Source of the DNA: Arthrobacter sp. B1805
Lineage (GTDB): Bacteria > Actinomycetota > Actinomycetes > Actinomycetales > Micrococcaceae
Assembly (NCBI RefSeq): GCF_002929745.1
Contig: NZ_PJIQ01000010.1
Span: 1-64,000 of the forward strand
Length of the DNA stretch: 64,000 nucleotides
Direction of reading: 5' to 3'
The position numbers were made by a program, and so were the translations under genes. The notes under the pieces are model-generated. The model did not search any database, was not told the DNA's origin, and saw nothing but the letters and a program-made list of their open reading frames with translations. Positions 34,931 through 43,470 of this stretch are shown piece by piece. Position 1 is the first letter of the stretch. The number at the start of each line of letters is the position of its first letter.

Positions 34931-36352
34931 TTACAGCTGATCGGTGAGGTCAGCGGTGGCTGACTCGTACGCGTGCCGGGTGGCGGGGTTGAGGATGTCG
35001 TAGTTGAAGGCCATGCCTTCCTGGAGGGACCGGTCGAACGGGACGACGGCGATTGCGGCGAGGCCGATCGCTTTGCCGTACTCCTGGAGCCACGCCAGAC
35101 GTTCAGCGTTGGGCTGCGCCGTGTTGGTGACCACGAGAATGGACCGGGAGAGTTTGTCGCCGTGTCCTTCTGCTTGGACTCCCTCGACGGTTGCCTCGAG
35201 GAGCCGGCAGTCGTCGGCTTTGTTCTGCGCGACGAAGACGAGGGAATCGGCGACGTCGACGGCGGCGCGCCAGGTCGATGCTTGGGCTGAGTTGCCGGTG
35301 TCGAGCAGGATCAGGCTGTACAGCGAGAGTAGGACATCATGTGCGGCCTTGACGGAGTTACCGTCGACCCGTCGCCTGTCGGCTCCTTCTGGTGGGGATG
35401 CGAGGACGTGGATCCTGTCATCGCCCTGTGGCCGGACATAGCGGACGAGGTCGCTGGTACGTCGGGTTACCGATCCCAGGTTTCGGATCAGGTCCAGCGT
35501 TGTCCGGTCGTGGGAGCCGGCGAGAGCTCGTTCCCCGAGTGTTCCTTGGTTCTCGTTGAATTCACCGGCGAGGATGTTGCCGCCCCGGATCCGCCCGTAG
35601 GTCGCCGCAAGGTGGTAGGCGACGGTTGTCTTGGTGGCCCCGCCCTTGAGTTGGACGACCGCGACTGTGCGGTGCGAGTCGAGGGGACGCTGGATGCGGC
35701 AGCGCCGGTCGCGGTTGGCCTGTTCCGCGGCCGTAGGTGCCAGGTTGGTCTTGAACGCCGCGTTCATCCAGCCACGCCATCCCTCTCGGGCAGGGGTGAG
35801 CGCTTTCTCTGCAGGAATCTCCGGCCGCAACCGGATGCGAGGGTCGCCGGGTTCGACCTGAATGGCAGCGGGCACAGCGGCTGGTGTCACTGATGGAAGT
35901 GGTTCGTGTTCAGTTTCGGCGGCGGCCACCATTGGTTCGTTTCGCGCCGGGTCCTCAACAGTGCCCTGCTTGGCGGTGGGGTACTCATCAGGGGTAGCCA
36001 CGTCCACGGCGACGCTGCCTGCAGAGGAAGTGTCCGAGTATCTGGCGGGTGCCCCTGATTTGGCCGCCTGCGGCGTGCCGCGCCGCGCTGCGCGCTTGGC
36101 CCGCACGGAAGAGTCTTCCACCACTGAACCGTCGACGTCGACGATCAGGAAAGACTCCGGGTTGGTGGGGGAGGAAGGGTCGATGGCTGTCACTTTGAGG
36201 GGCCGGCCGAGGTCCTTGGCCGTATCGGCGAGGTAGGTGATCGCTTCAGGCATGGAATCGCACTGTCGTTCGACTCCATCGATCACCACCATGACGGTGT
36301 CATCGTCACCGATCGTTGCCGTGCATACTGGCCTACTCAAAGCTTCCGCCAT
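34931..36352 (-). CDS. MinD/ParA-like ATPase of the transfer cluster
   Basis: 473 residues. An N-terminal 200-residue low-complexity region (Ala/Pro/Glu/Thr) precedes a ParA/MinD fold: Walker A KGGATKTT at 236-243, and LILLDTGNSAQAS as Walker B/switch II. The Walker A has Ala-Thr where partition ParA has Val-Gly. Actinobacterial conjugation clusters carry this type of ATPase near virB4/virD4; its role may be channel positioning. It is not the plasmid's segregation ParA (28239). ATG 36352 follows AGGGGAAAAGG. Confidence 0.85.
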   Translation of the reverse strand: MAEALSRPVCTATIGDDDTVMVVIDGVERQCDSMPEAITYLADTAKDLGRPLKVTAIDPSSPTNPESFLIVDVDGSVVEDSSVRAKRAARRGTPQAAKSGAPARYSDTSSAGSVAVDVATPDEYPTAKQGTVEDPARNEPMVAAAETEHEPLPSVTPAAVPAAIQVEPGDPRIRLRPEIPAEKALTPAREGWRGWMNAAFKTNLAPTAAEQANRDRRCRIQRPLDSHRTVAVVQLKGGATKTTVAYHLAATYGRIRGGNILAGEFNENQGTLGERALAGSHDRTTLDLIRNLGSVTRRTSDLVRYVRPQGDDRIHVLASPPEGADRRRVDGNSVKAAHDVLLSLYSLILLDTGNSAQASTWRAAVDVADSLVFVAQNKADDCRLLEATVEGVQAEGHGDKLSRSILVVTNTAQPNAERLAWLQEYGKAIGLAAIAVVPFDRSLQEGMAFNYDILNPATRHAYESATADLTDQL

Positions 36353-36363
36353 CGCCTTTTCCC

Positions 36364-36642
36364 CTAAACGTCGTCTGGTGGAGTTCCTTCGATCGCCGCC
36401 GGTGCGCCTGATCGTGGAATGTTGTAGTGGCTGTTGAGGTGCTCTTTGACGTCGTCCCGCAGGATCAACCATGAACCGCCCAGCTTGATAGCCGGGACCC
36501 TGCCTTCTCGCAGCCACCGATATGTCACTTGCTTATCGGAGAGCCCGAGAAGGTCGGTGAGCTGTTCGATACTGAGCCGTGGCGGCAAAGAATCGAAGAG
36601 GTCGTCCAGTGCCTTAGACACTATGACCACCCCAACCTCCAT
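36364..36642 (-). CDS. Excisionase/MerR-type HTH protein
   Basis: 92 residues with a MerR-like helix-turn-helix of the excisionase (HTH_17) group: LSIEQLTDLLGLSDKQVTYRWLREGRVPAIKLGGSWLI, then RDDVKEHL. In this setting it is more likely a transcription factor of the divergent transfer operons than an excisionase, since no integrase is nearby. Start 36642 (ATG, GGAGG within); GTG starts at 36630 or 36621 are also possible. Confidence 0.8.
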   Translation of the reverse strand: MEVGVVIVSKALDDLFDSLPPRLSIEQLTDLLGLSDKQVTYRWLREGRVPAIKLGGSWLILRDDVKEHLNSHYNIPRSGAPAAIEGTPPDDV

Positions 36643-36775
36643 GGTCAGGACAATACACGATATGATGTGGAAGTAAAGTAAAGTACTGTAAAGTAAACAT
36701 TTAGTAGTAATCCGCCTCAGATCCTGTCTACTATGGTCAGGGTCGAGTCTATGGTCGATATGGGGGCAAAAGTAG
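36643..36775. promoter_or_regulatory. Divergent transfer promoter with AGTAA repeats
   Basis: An AT-rich region between the divergent transfer operons. 36669-36696 contains four AAGTAAA/TAAAGTA units with a CTG break, and 36725-36765 has CTATGGTC twice. It resembles a binding array for the HTH protein at 36364. Confidence 0.5.
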
Positions 36776-37399
36776 ATGGTTAATCGCTGGGGCGATTACG
36801 TGACGCAGGAGCCTGCTATCGCTCCGATGGTCACGGAAACCGAAATCCGAGACGCTGCAGAGGTACTCAGAGGTGTCGCCGGTCCGCAACAAGGCCTTCT
36901 CGGACTGGCCGCCGGCGAAGGTATGGCCAGATTCCTGACGGACAGTTTGGAGGTGTTCTGGCTCGGCGCACATGGCGGAGCCGGTGAGAACACTCTGGCC
37001 GATCTGCTTGGGGGAGTGCCGTGTCACCATCGCTGGCCCTCCCGCTCCGCTGCTGATCCGTCGGTCCAGCCTGCCCACGTCTTTCTGGTGGCCCGCCAGA
37101 ACCACCGTGGCCTCAAAGCCGCCCAGCTTGCTGCCCGTGACTGGGCTGCCGGATCGCACCCGACCATCACATTGCACGGGCTTGTGGTGATTGCAGATGC
37201 CCCGGGCAAGACACCCAAAGCCCTGCACAACCAAACACGCATCACAGCCGGCGGTGTCCCACAGACATGGGTCGTGCCCTGGATAGAAGAGCTTCGCCTC
37301 GCAGGATCAGTTGACCCCGAGTCGCTGGCCCGCGAGCCAAGAAAAGTCCTCACCAATCTTCGTGAGGTCATCAACACCATCAAGACCAAAGGGGACTAG
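36776..37399 (+). CDS. Transfer-cluster protein with degenerate P-loop
   Basis: 207 residues. After a 50-residue N-terminal part comes FWLGAHGGAGENTLADLL, which mimics a ParA P-loop but has Glu where Lys is needed (GGAGENT at 67-73), so it is unlikely to hydrolyse ATP normally. Then HVFLVARQNHRGLKAAQLAARDW and LHGLVVIADAPGKTPKAL. Similar proteins (DUF6668-like) occur in actinobacterial conjugation clusters; function unknown. First gene of the plus-strand transfer operon; it pairs in fold with the ATPase at 34931. Confidence 0.7.
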   Translation: MVNRWGDYVTQEPAIAPMVTETEIRDAAEVLRGVAGPQQGLLGLAAGEGMARFLTDSLEVFWLGAHGGAGENTLADLLGGVPCHHRWPSRSAADPSVQPAHVFLVARQNHRGLKAAQLAARDWAAGSHPTITLHGLVVIADAPGKTPKALHNQTRITAGGVPQTWVVPWIEELRLAGSVDPESLAREPRKVLTNLREVINTIKTKGD

Positions 37400-37403
37400 A
37401 TCT

Positions 37404-37697
37404 ATGGAACTGCTTTTTATGACCCAGGACGCCATCATCAACGCGGGCATCCTGCCCGACTCTGACCCGCTGGCACCTCCGGGCATCGGTGAAGCCTGGA
37501 ACCGCATGGTGGGTGTCGGAAAGTGGATAGCGCTGGGCGTCTGCGTTCTTGGCTTGCTCGTCGTGGGCGGGAAGATGGCCTTCGACGCACGCCGCGGTGA
37601 AACCACGGAGGAAATATCCAGTGTCATCAAGATCGTCCTCGCAGTCTCGATGGTCACCGGTGGAGCCTCACTCATAACCTTCATCTCGGGCGCCTGA
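37404..37697 (+). CDS. VirB2/TrbC-like pilin candidate
   Basis: 97 residues with two membrane helices (about 40-57 and 77-95) around a short charged loop FDARRGETTEEI, the usual architecture of VirB2-type subunits and of small T4SS proteins in Gram-positives. Starts 5 nt after the previous stop. No cleavable signal is clear. Assigned on size, topology and position; sequence alone does not prove it. Confidence 0.65.
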   Translation: MELLFMTQDAIINAGILPDSDPLAPPGIGEAWNRMVGVGKWIALGVCVLGLLVVGGKMAFDARRGETTEEISSVIKIVLAVSMVTGGASLITFISGA

Positions 37698-37733
37698 ACA
37701 ACCGACAACCAGTCTCACTAACAGGAGTACGCC

Positions 37734-38501
37734 ATGGCGGGAACAGAAGAAGAAACCCACAATGCTTGGTGGACCAAACCCACCTTCATCATCTCCGCAA
37801 TAGCCGTTGTCCTCTTGATCGGAATGGGCATCATCCTCTTCACCTTCCTAGGCAATAAAGAGGGACCAGAAGCTGCACCTCCGGTACAACCACAGACGAA
37901 CTCACCCACCGCGACGGCATCGGAGTCAGTCCCCGGCGAGTCCGTGTGCGGCTTGGAAGCCACCGGGGGAACAACCCTGACCTCTGCGCCTGATGACGTG
38001 GAGTGGGAGTTTCTGGGCGGTGTGGCGGCCCCAAAGTCGGTCGAGCACGGGCCCGGGCTCGTCGACGAACAAACGGGAGTTCGCTCGTGCTACTCCCACA
38101 CACCAGAAGGCGCTCTCCTCTCCGTAACCGGCATGCTCGCAGCAAGTGGAGATCCCGAGCTGCTGGTCGCAACTGCCAGGGCCCTGTCTCTGGAAGGGCC
38201 GGGTAAAGACTTGAACATGGAGCGGTATGAGCGACAGATCAATTCGACTGGCAGTGCTGCTCCGCCGATTAAATTTGAGGGTTTCCGTCTACTTTCCTAC
38301 GACGAGGACCAGGCGACAGTCGAGGTTGTCGTCTCGGGCGACAGCGGTTCTGAACTCCTCTACCTCACAAGCTCTTTGATTGTGGAATGGCATCAGGGTG
38401 ACTGGCATGTGAAGTACAAGGACGATGGGACCAGTGGCCCTGTGCAAGGTCAAATTTCGGACCTGTCCGGATATGCACCGTGGGGTCCTGACAATGGCTG
38501 A
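37734..38501 (+). CDS. Membrane-anchored transfer protein
   Basis: 255 residues. One membrane segment at about 18-40 (FIISAIAVVLLIGMGIILF), a Pro/Thr-rich linker (45-65), then an extracytoplasmic domain with strands LLYLTSSLIVEWHQGDWHVKYKD. Topology like VirB8/TcpC, a channel scaffold, or the DUF8175-type proteins of actinobacterial plasmids. CAGGAG upstream. Its 3' end overlaps the virB6-like gene by 8 nt. Confidence 0.7.
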   Translation: MAGTEEETHNAWWTKPTFIISAIAVVLLIGMGIILFTFLGNKEGPEAAPPVQPQTNSPTATASESVPGESVCGLEATGGTTLTSAPDDVEWEFLGGVAAPKSVEHGPGLVDEQTGVRSCYSHTPEGALLSVTGMLAASGDPELLVATARALSLEGPGKDLNMERYERQINSTGSAAPPIKFEGFRLLSYDEDQATVEVVVSGDSGSELLYLTSSLIVEWHQGDWHVKYKDDGTSGPVQGQISDLSGYAPWGPDNG

Positions 38502-40266
38502 GGTTCCCGCGGACGAGAACTGCGGACCCGCCAGCATTGTCTGCGGAGTTCAAGACATCGTCGGCAACGCCGTTTCGGGCGCAGCGGGTAATGCACTGGA
38601 GGCTATTGCCGATGCTGTGACAGCTGCGCTCATTTCGACGATCGCCGAGCTTGGTGCTCTGTGGACGACGATTGAAGCTCCGGACCTGACAACGGCGGCC
38701 ACAGGGCCGGCCGCGGTCCCCGCAGGTGGTGCCTTCAATGACCAAGTTGGGGCCTTCCTCGGATACGTGACGTGGATTGGCATGGGGATCAGTGCGATCG
38801 CCATCATCCTGCTGGCCATCACTCTGGTAACAAACGCCCGTCGTGGCGATGGTTCAGACCTCGTCAACAGGGCAACTCTTCTCTTCGGGGCGACGGCCCT
38901 CGTTGGTGGAGCTACTTCGCTCGCGGGGTTTGTCGTTCCGCAACGGGCAGCGTCTTCCGCTCCTGCCGTGGGCTTCATTCAGGATCAGACGTTCTATCTG
39001 ACCCTCGCTTTAGCCGCGTTAAGCATGGTCGTTGCCGGCGTACGGATCGTATGGACCCAGCGCGGTGAGCCGGCGCAGGACCTTCTGAAGGGGCTGCTGA
39101 CGCTAGCAATCGTGACGGCCTCCGGTGTTGCCTTACTGAACGTTCTGCTCGAGGCAACCGACGCACTCGCGGAGCAAATCATCGACGCAGGCATCGGCGA
39201 TGACTTTCAAGCTGATGTCCAGCTGCTTCTCGGAATCATGCCGGGCGCAGGCGAGGCCGCCGTGTTTCTAGGCGGAAACCAGATGCTCATCATCATCGGT
39301 GGCATCATCGCGGTGTGCATCAACATCGCGCAAATCATGCTGATGGTGCTTCGGACAGCGATGCTGTTCCTGATCGCCGGGGTTCTTCCGCTCTCGGCGG
39401 CATTCATGAATACCGAAACAGGGAAAACCTGGTTCAGCAAGATCGTTGCGTGGACCCTCGCCTTTGCCTTCTACAAGCCCGCCGCCGCGTTGATATATGC
39501 AACCGGTGTCACTCTGACCACCTCCGGGCTTTTCTCCGGTCAGGGGCTTCTGCAGTTCTCCGCGGGGCTGATCCTGATTGCCGCGTCCGTCATTGCGCTC
39601 CCGGTACTCATTGGCTTCCTCAGCCCCGCCCTTGGGGCGATGTCGTCCTCGGGCGGTGGTGCCGGTGCGATGGGAATGGCCGCTCTCGGTGCAGCGATTC
39701 CTCAAGGTGCATCACGGCTGGCACGCAGCCGCCAAGGCTTCGGAAGTACCCCAACCCCGCAGCAAGGACCATCTTCACCGGAGGGATCGTCCTCGCAGGA
39801 TGGGTCGCCCTCTGGCGAAGCCGAAGGGGCCTCCTCAACTGATGCCGCAGGCACAGGCGCTGGAGCTGGTGGCGCAGCTAAAGCAGTTCCCGCTGCTGGA
39901 GCCGCCGTAGCTGCCGCTGAGACAGCCGAGAAGGGCGGCGAAGCTGTCGCTGGAGCTGTCCAGGAAGGGGCTCAGCAAGGTTCTTCTGGCGGGGCCCAGG
40001 GCAGTTCGGGGAACCCAGCACCATCATCACCTCCGGCAGATGCCGGAACGTCAGGAACTGACGGGTTCGGGCCGGGGGTTGCGCCGCCCGGTGGAAGCGG
40101 TGCAAGCCCGTCTGGCGCGACGGCCGCTGGTGGTGCCGCGGGGATCGCTGGTGCTGCCTTGCAGCAAGGCGCCGCACAGATTCAGAAGCAGGCACAGCAG
40201 ATGCAGAAGGAAATCTCGAGCAACACCGGAAACGAGGATCATCCCAATGGCGCAAACCGAAGCTGA
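38494..40266 (+). CDS. VirB6/TrbL-like channel protein
   Basis: 590 residues. At least eight hydrophobic segments between 85 and 400 (for example WIGMGISAIAIILLAITLV, LIIIGGIIAVCINIAQIML and TAMLFLIAGVLPLSAAFM), the polytopic core of VirB6/TrbL proteins. The C-terminal 160 residues are low-complexity Gly/Ser/Ala/Pro/Gln with a final amphipathic Gln-rich helix. It should form the inner-membrane pore of the conjugation channel. ATG at 38494 lies inside the preceding gene, and its end overlaps the SCO6880 gene by 20 nt. Confidence 0.85.
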   Translation: MAEVPADENCGPASIVCGVQDIVGNAVSGAAGNALEAIADAVTAALISTIAELGALWTTIEAPDLTTAATGPAAVPAGGAFNDQVGAFLGYVTWIGMGISAIAIILLAITLVTNARRGDGSDLVNRATLLFGATALVGGATSLAGFVVPQRAASSAPAVGFIQDQTFYLTLALAALSMVVAGVRIVWTQRGEPAQDLLKGLLTLAIVTASGVALLNVLLEATDALAEQIIDAGIGDDFQADVQLLLGIMPGAGEAAVFLGGNQMLIIIGGIIAVCINIAQIMLMVLRTAMLFLIAGVLPLSAAFMNTETGKTWFSKIVAWTLAFAFYKPAAALIYATGVTLTTSGLFSGQGLLQFSAGLILIAASVIALPVLIGFLSPALGAMSSSGGGAGAMGMAALGAAIPQGASRLARSRQGFGSTPTPQQGPSSPEGSSSQDGSPSGEAEGASSTDAAGTGAGAGGAAKAVPAAGAAVAAAETAEKGGEAVAGAVQEGAQQGSSGGAQGSSGNPAPSSPPADAGTSGTDGFGPGVAPPGGSGASPSGATAAGGAAGIAGAALQQGAAQIQKQAQQMQKEISSNTGNEDHPNGANRS

Positions 40267-41764
40267 CACACTCAACGCTCGCCCGCGCGTCTATGGCAAT
40301 TACCGGGTGCCGACCAGCAAGGGCCTTGCTGGCCTGTCGACTGCTGGGACCGTTGTCCTGGTCCTCGGCGTGATCGGCGGAGTCATTCTGATGATGCTCA
40401 ACATGTGGGCGGCTGCTCTCCTGTTCGAAGCCATCATCGCCGTGGTTCTCCTGCTGTCATTGCAGAAGAACAAGCACGGCCGGACGCTGGTTGAGCGTAT
40501 CTTCCGCCGTTTCGGGTGGATGAACGCCCAGTACACCGGAGCCGATGTTTATCGTGCCGGCCCTGTCAGCCGGGTACCGAGCGGGACGACCACACTGCCG
40601 GGCATCTCGGCGCGATCGACCATCAGCGAGCACGCCGACGCGTACGGGCGGCCCTTCGCCCTCCTGCACGTCCCACAGCGGAACCACTACACGGTCATTC
40701 TGGGCTCCGAACCGGATGGTGGCGGCATGGTCGATCAGGAGCAGATCAACCGGTGGGTGGACCGTTGGTCGCACTGGCTCGGCCTTCTCACCGACGAACC
40801 GGGTCTGACCGCGGCCTCGGTCACGATCGAGACAGCACCAGACTCCGGGTTCCGTCTCGCCCGCAAGGTCGAGAGCCGTATTGATCCGGACGCACCGGCG
40901 TTCGCCCGGGCCGTTATTCAGGAAACCGTCGCCGCGCTGCCTACCGGTGCGACGGTGACCCGGGCGTACATCGCGGTGACGTTCCGTGCCACACTGCGGT
41001 CCGGTGGGCGGATCCGGAAGGCCGAGGAGGTAGCAAACGATCTGGCGGCACGGCTGCCGAATATCACCGCGAGTCTGAGCAATACCGGCGCCGGCGTCGC
41101 AACGCCGCTCACGGCGCAGGAACTCTGCGAGACCATCCGGGTGGCCTATGACCCGGCCGAGGCGGTCCTGTTCGATCGCTCCCATGCGGAAGGCAAAGCG
41201 CCGCTGTTGAACTGGAGCGAGGTCGGCCCGCAGGCCGCCGATACGTTCTGGGACCGTTACCACCACAACAACGCGTGGTCGAAGTCCTGGGCGATGTCCG
41301 TCCCGCCCCGCTCCACAGTGCAGGCGAATGTCCTGCAGGCTTTGGTCGCGCCGAGCCCTGAGGTCGTTCGCAAGCGTGTCACCATGCTGTACCGGCCCAT
41401 TGATGCAGCCCGTGCCGCCCAACTGGTGGAAAACGACGTGAACACGGCCACCTTCAACGCGTCCTCACGCAACCGTGCCACCTCACGCGATACCCGAGAG
41501 ACCAGGGCCGCCCGCGCCACCGCCGAAGAGGAAGCCGATGGAGCGGGCCTGCTCAACTTCGCGATGATCGTCACCGCGACCGTCCGCTCTAAACAGGACC
41601 TGCCCGAGGCTGAAGCCGCCATCGAAAACCTCGGGGCATCCGCCCGGATTCGCCTCGAGGAGGCCTATGGCGCCCAGGACTCGACCTTCGCTGCCGGTCT
41701 CCCGCTGGGCATCGTCATCCCGGATCACCTGGCACTACCCAAGACCGTGAGGGACGCACTCTGA
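40247..41764 (+). CDS. SCO6880-family transfer protein
   Basis: 505 residues. Two membrane helices at 25-70 (PrgI/VirB3-like), followed by a long soluble part: RPFALLHVPQRNHYTVILGSEPDG, RTFWDRYHHNNAWSKSW-like region and VTMLYRPIDAARAAQLVE. This is the SCO6880 family, which appears to combine a VirB3-like N terminus with the N-terminal domain of VirB4 and works with the separate ATPase encoded next. Overlaps both neighbours, so translation is tightly coupled. Confidence 0.88.
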   Translation: MAQTEADTLNARPRVYGNYRVPTSKGLAGLSTAGTVVLVLGVIGGVILMMLNMWAAALLFEAIIAVVLLLSLQKNKHGRTLVERIFRRFGWMNAQYTGADVYRAGPVSRVPSGTTTLPGISARSTISEHADAYGRPFALLHVPQRNHYTVILGSEPDGGGMVDQEQINRWVDRWSHWLGLLTDEPGLTAASVTIETAPDSGFRLARKVESRIDPDAPAFARAVIQETVAALPTGATVTRAYIAVTFRATLRSGGRIRKAEEVANDLAARLPNITASLSNTGAGVATPLTAQELCETIRVAYDPAEAVLFDRSHAEGKAPLLNWSEVGPQAADTFWDRYHHNNAWSKSWAMSVPPRSTVQANVLQALVAPSPEVVRKRVTMLYRPIDAARAAQLVENDVNTATFNASSRNRATSRDTRETRAARATAEEEADGAGLLNFAMIVTATVRSKQDLPEAEAAIENLGASARIRLEEAYGAQDSTFAAGLPLGIVIPDHLALPKTVRDAL

Positions 41765-43470
41765 TGACCGTTGATAAAGCAGCCCCCGCACAGGCAAGGT
41801 CTACCGATCCCCAGAACCCTGTCAAGAATGCCGGGAAGAAGCGTGTCCGCCGGAGCACGTCATCGGTGGTGAAGCGGCCGGGTCCGAGGGGTTTCAAGGG
41901 CAGGGGACTCGGTGAGGCGCAGCTGCTGCATCCTGTGCGGGAGATGCGCGGAACGAACTACCAGGTGTGTGGCCTGTACCCGTTCCCTATGGGCGGGGGA
42001 GCGCCGCTTGAGGGTGTGCCGCTTGGCCGGAATCTCCTGTCCAATGAACCGGTCTGCTGTGATCCGATCTCGTGGTTCAAGAACGTGCGGTTGATTTCGA
42101 ATCCTTCCGCGTTCGTCATGGCCAATCCCGGACTGGGTAAGTCCTCTCTCTTGCGGCGTATGGCTATCGGTCTGTGCGCGTTCGGGGTGAATCCACTGAT
42201 TCTGGGGGACATCAAGGGCGAGCACGTGGGCATGATCGAGGAGCTCGGAGGATCCGTCTTGCCGTTGGGGCGCGGGGTCGGGCACATCAACCCGCTCGAT
42301 GACGCGGGCGCACTGGCGGCAACCGAGCTTCTGTCGCCGGCCAAGCGTGAGGAGCTATTGACGGAGTTGCATGCACGTCGGCGGGGAACCATCGCTGCAT
42401 TGATCGCGATCCTCCGCAAGACCCCGCTCGATGAGCGTGAGGGGGCGATCCTCGACCGGTGCCTGCTCGTCCTGGAATCCCGGCACAATGCCGCTGGGAC
42501 CATCCCGCTCATGTCGGACCTCCGCCAGGTCCTCAAAGACCGGCCCGTCGAAGTGCGGGAGGTCGCCCTGGACCGGGGCAACGACGAACGCTACGACTCC
42601 ATCACCGAAGGACTCGAATCCTCACTGAACAGCCTCTGCGGTGCCGGCGCGTTCGGTGACATGTTCTCCCGGCCCTCAACACACCGGATCGACGCCAGCA
42701 AACCCATGGTGTTCGACCTGTCCAGGATCTCCCAAACGGAAACCGACCTGCGGGCGGCGACCCTCATGGCCTGTTGGGCGGCCGGCATCGGAACCGTCAC
42801 CACCTCGAACATGCTCGCCGACGACGGTGTGATCGAACGCCAACGGTTCCTCATCATCCTTGACGAGCTGTGGAACACCCTCGCCGCCGGGCCCGGCATC
42901 GTCGACCAGGTCAACGCCCTCACCCGACTGAACCGCGAGTGGGGCGTCGGCCAGATCATGGCCTCCCACACACCCTCGGACCTCCAGGCAGTGAAAGACG
43001 AAGCCGACCGGCACAAAGCCAAAGGCATCATGGACCGCTGCGGCATCAAGATCCTCGGCGGACTCGCCCGCTCGGAAATGCCGCTGCTGACCCAGTCCGT
43101 CGAGCTCAGCATCCGCGAACAGGAGCAACTGGCAACCTGGCAGGACCCGCCGGCGTGGAACCGTTCCAAGGACGACAAGACGCACTACACCAACGACGAC
43201 GTCTTCCAGCGCACCACCGAAGAAGCGTTCACGGATGAGGAGCTGACCGCGTGGTTGCAGGACGCCGATAATGCTGCCTGGTACTACGACGACCGCTCGA
43301 CGGAGCCGCCGCCCGGCCAGGGGAAGTTCTTCATCAAGGTCGGCTCCCGCGCAGGCATCCCCTTCAGGATGGAATTCACGCCGAGTGAGCGCCTATCCCG
43401 CGTGCACGACACCGAAAAGAAGTGGCACGACGCCAAGCGCACCGCCGCGCAGGAGCGGGGTGAACTGTGA
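41764..43470 (+). CDS. VirB4-like conjugation ATPase
   Basis: 568 residues. Walker A ANPGLGKSS at 120-128 and Walker B FLIILDELWN near 360, followed by the arginine/sensor region GQIMASHTPSDLQAV. It is the motor domain of VirB4 without the usual N-terminal half, which is supplied by the SCO6880 protein upstream. Energises channel assembly and substrate transfer at the inner face of the membrane. Start overlaps the previous stop by one base (TGATG). Confidence 0.9.
   Translation: MTVDKAAPAQARSTDPQNPVKNAGKKRVRRSTSSVVKRPGPRGFKGRGLGEAQLLHPVREMRGTNYQVCGLYPFPMGGGAPLEGVPLGRNLLSNEPVCCDPISWFKNVRLISNPSAFVMANPGLGKSSLLRRMAIGLCAFGVNPLILGDIKGEHVGMIEELGGSVLPLGRGVGHINPLDDAGALAATELLSPAKREELLTELHARRRGTIAALIAILRKTPLDEREGAILDRCLLVLESRHNAAGTIPLMSDLRQVLKDRPVEVREVALDRGNDERYDSITEGLESSLNSLCGAGAFGDMFSRPSTHRIDASKPMVFDLSRISQTETDLRAATLMACWAAGIGTVTTSNMLADDGVIERQRFLIILDELWNTLAAGPGIVDQVNALTRLNREWGVGQIMASHTPSDLQAVKDEADRHKAKGIMDRCGIKILGGLARSEMPLLTQSVELSIREQEQLATWQDPPAWNRSKDDKTHYTNDDVFQRTTEEAFTDEELTAWLQDADNAAWYYDDRSTEPPPGQGKFFIKVGSRAGIPFRMEFTPSERLSRVHDTEKKWHDAKRTAAQERGEL

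Noticed and set aside
34931-36352. Second plasmid partition parA
   Set aside because: Lacks an adjacent centromere-binding gene and has a long disordered N terminus; position and type match conjugation-cluster MinD-like ATPases.
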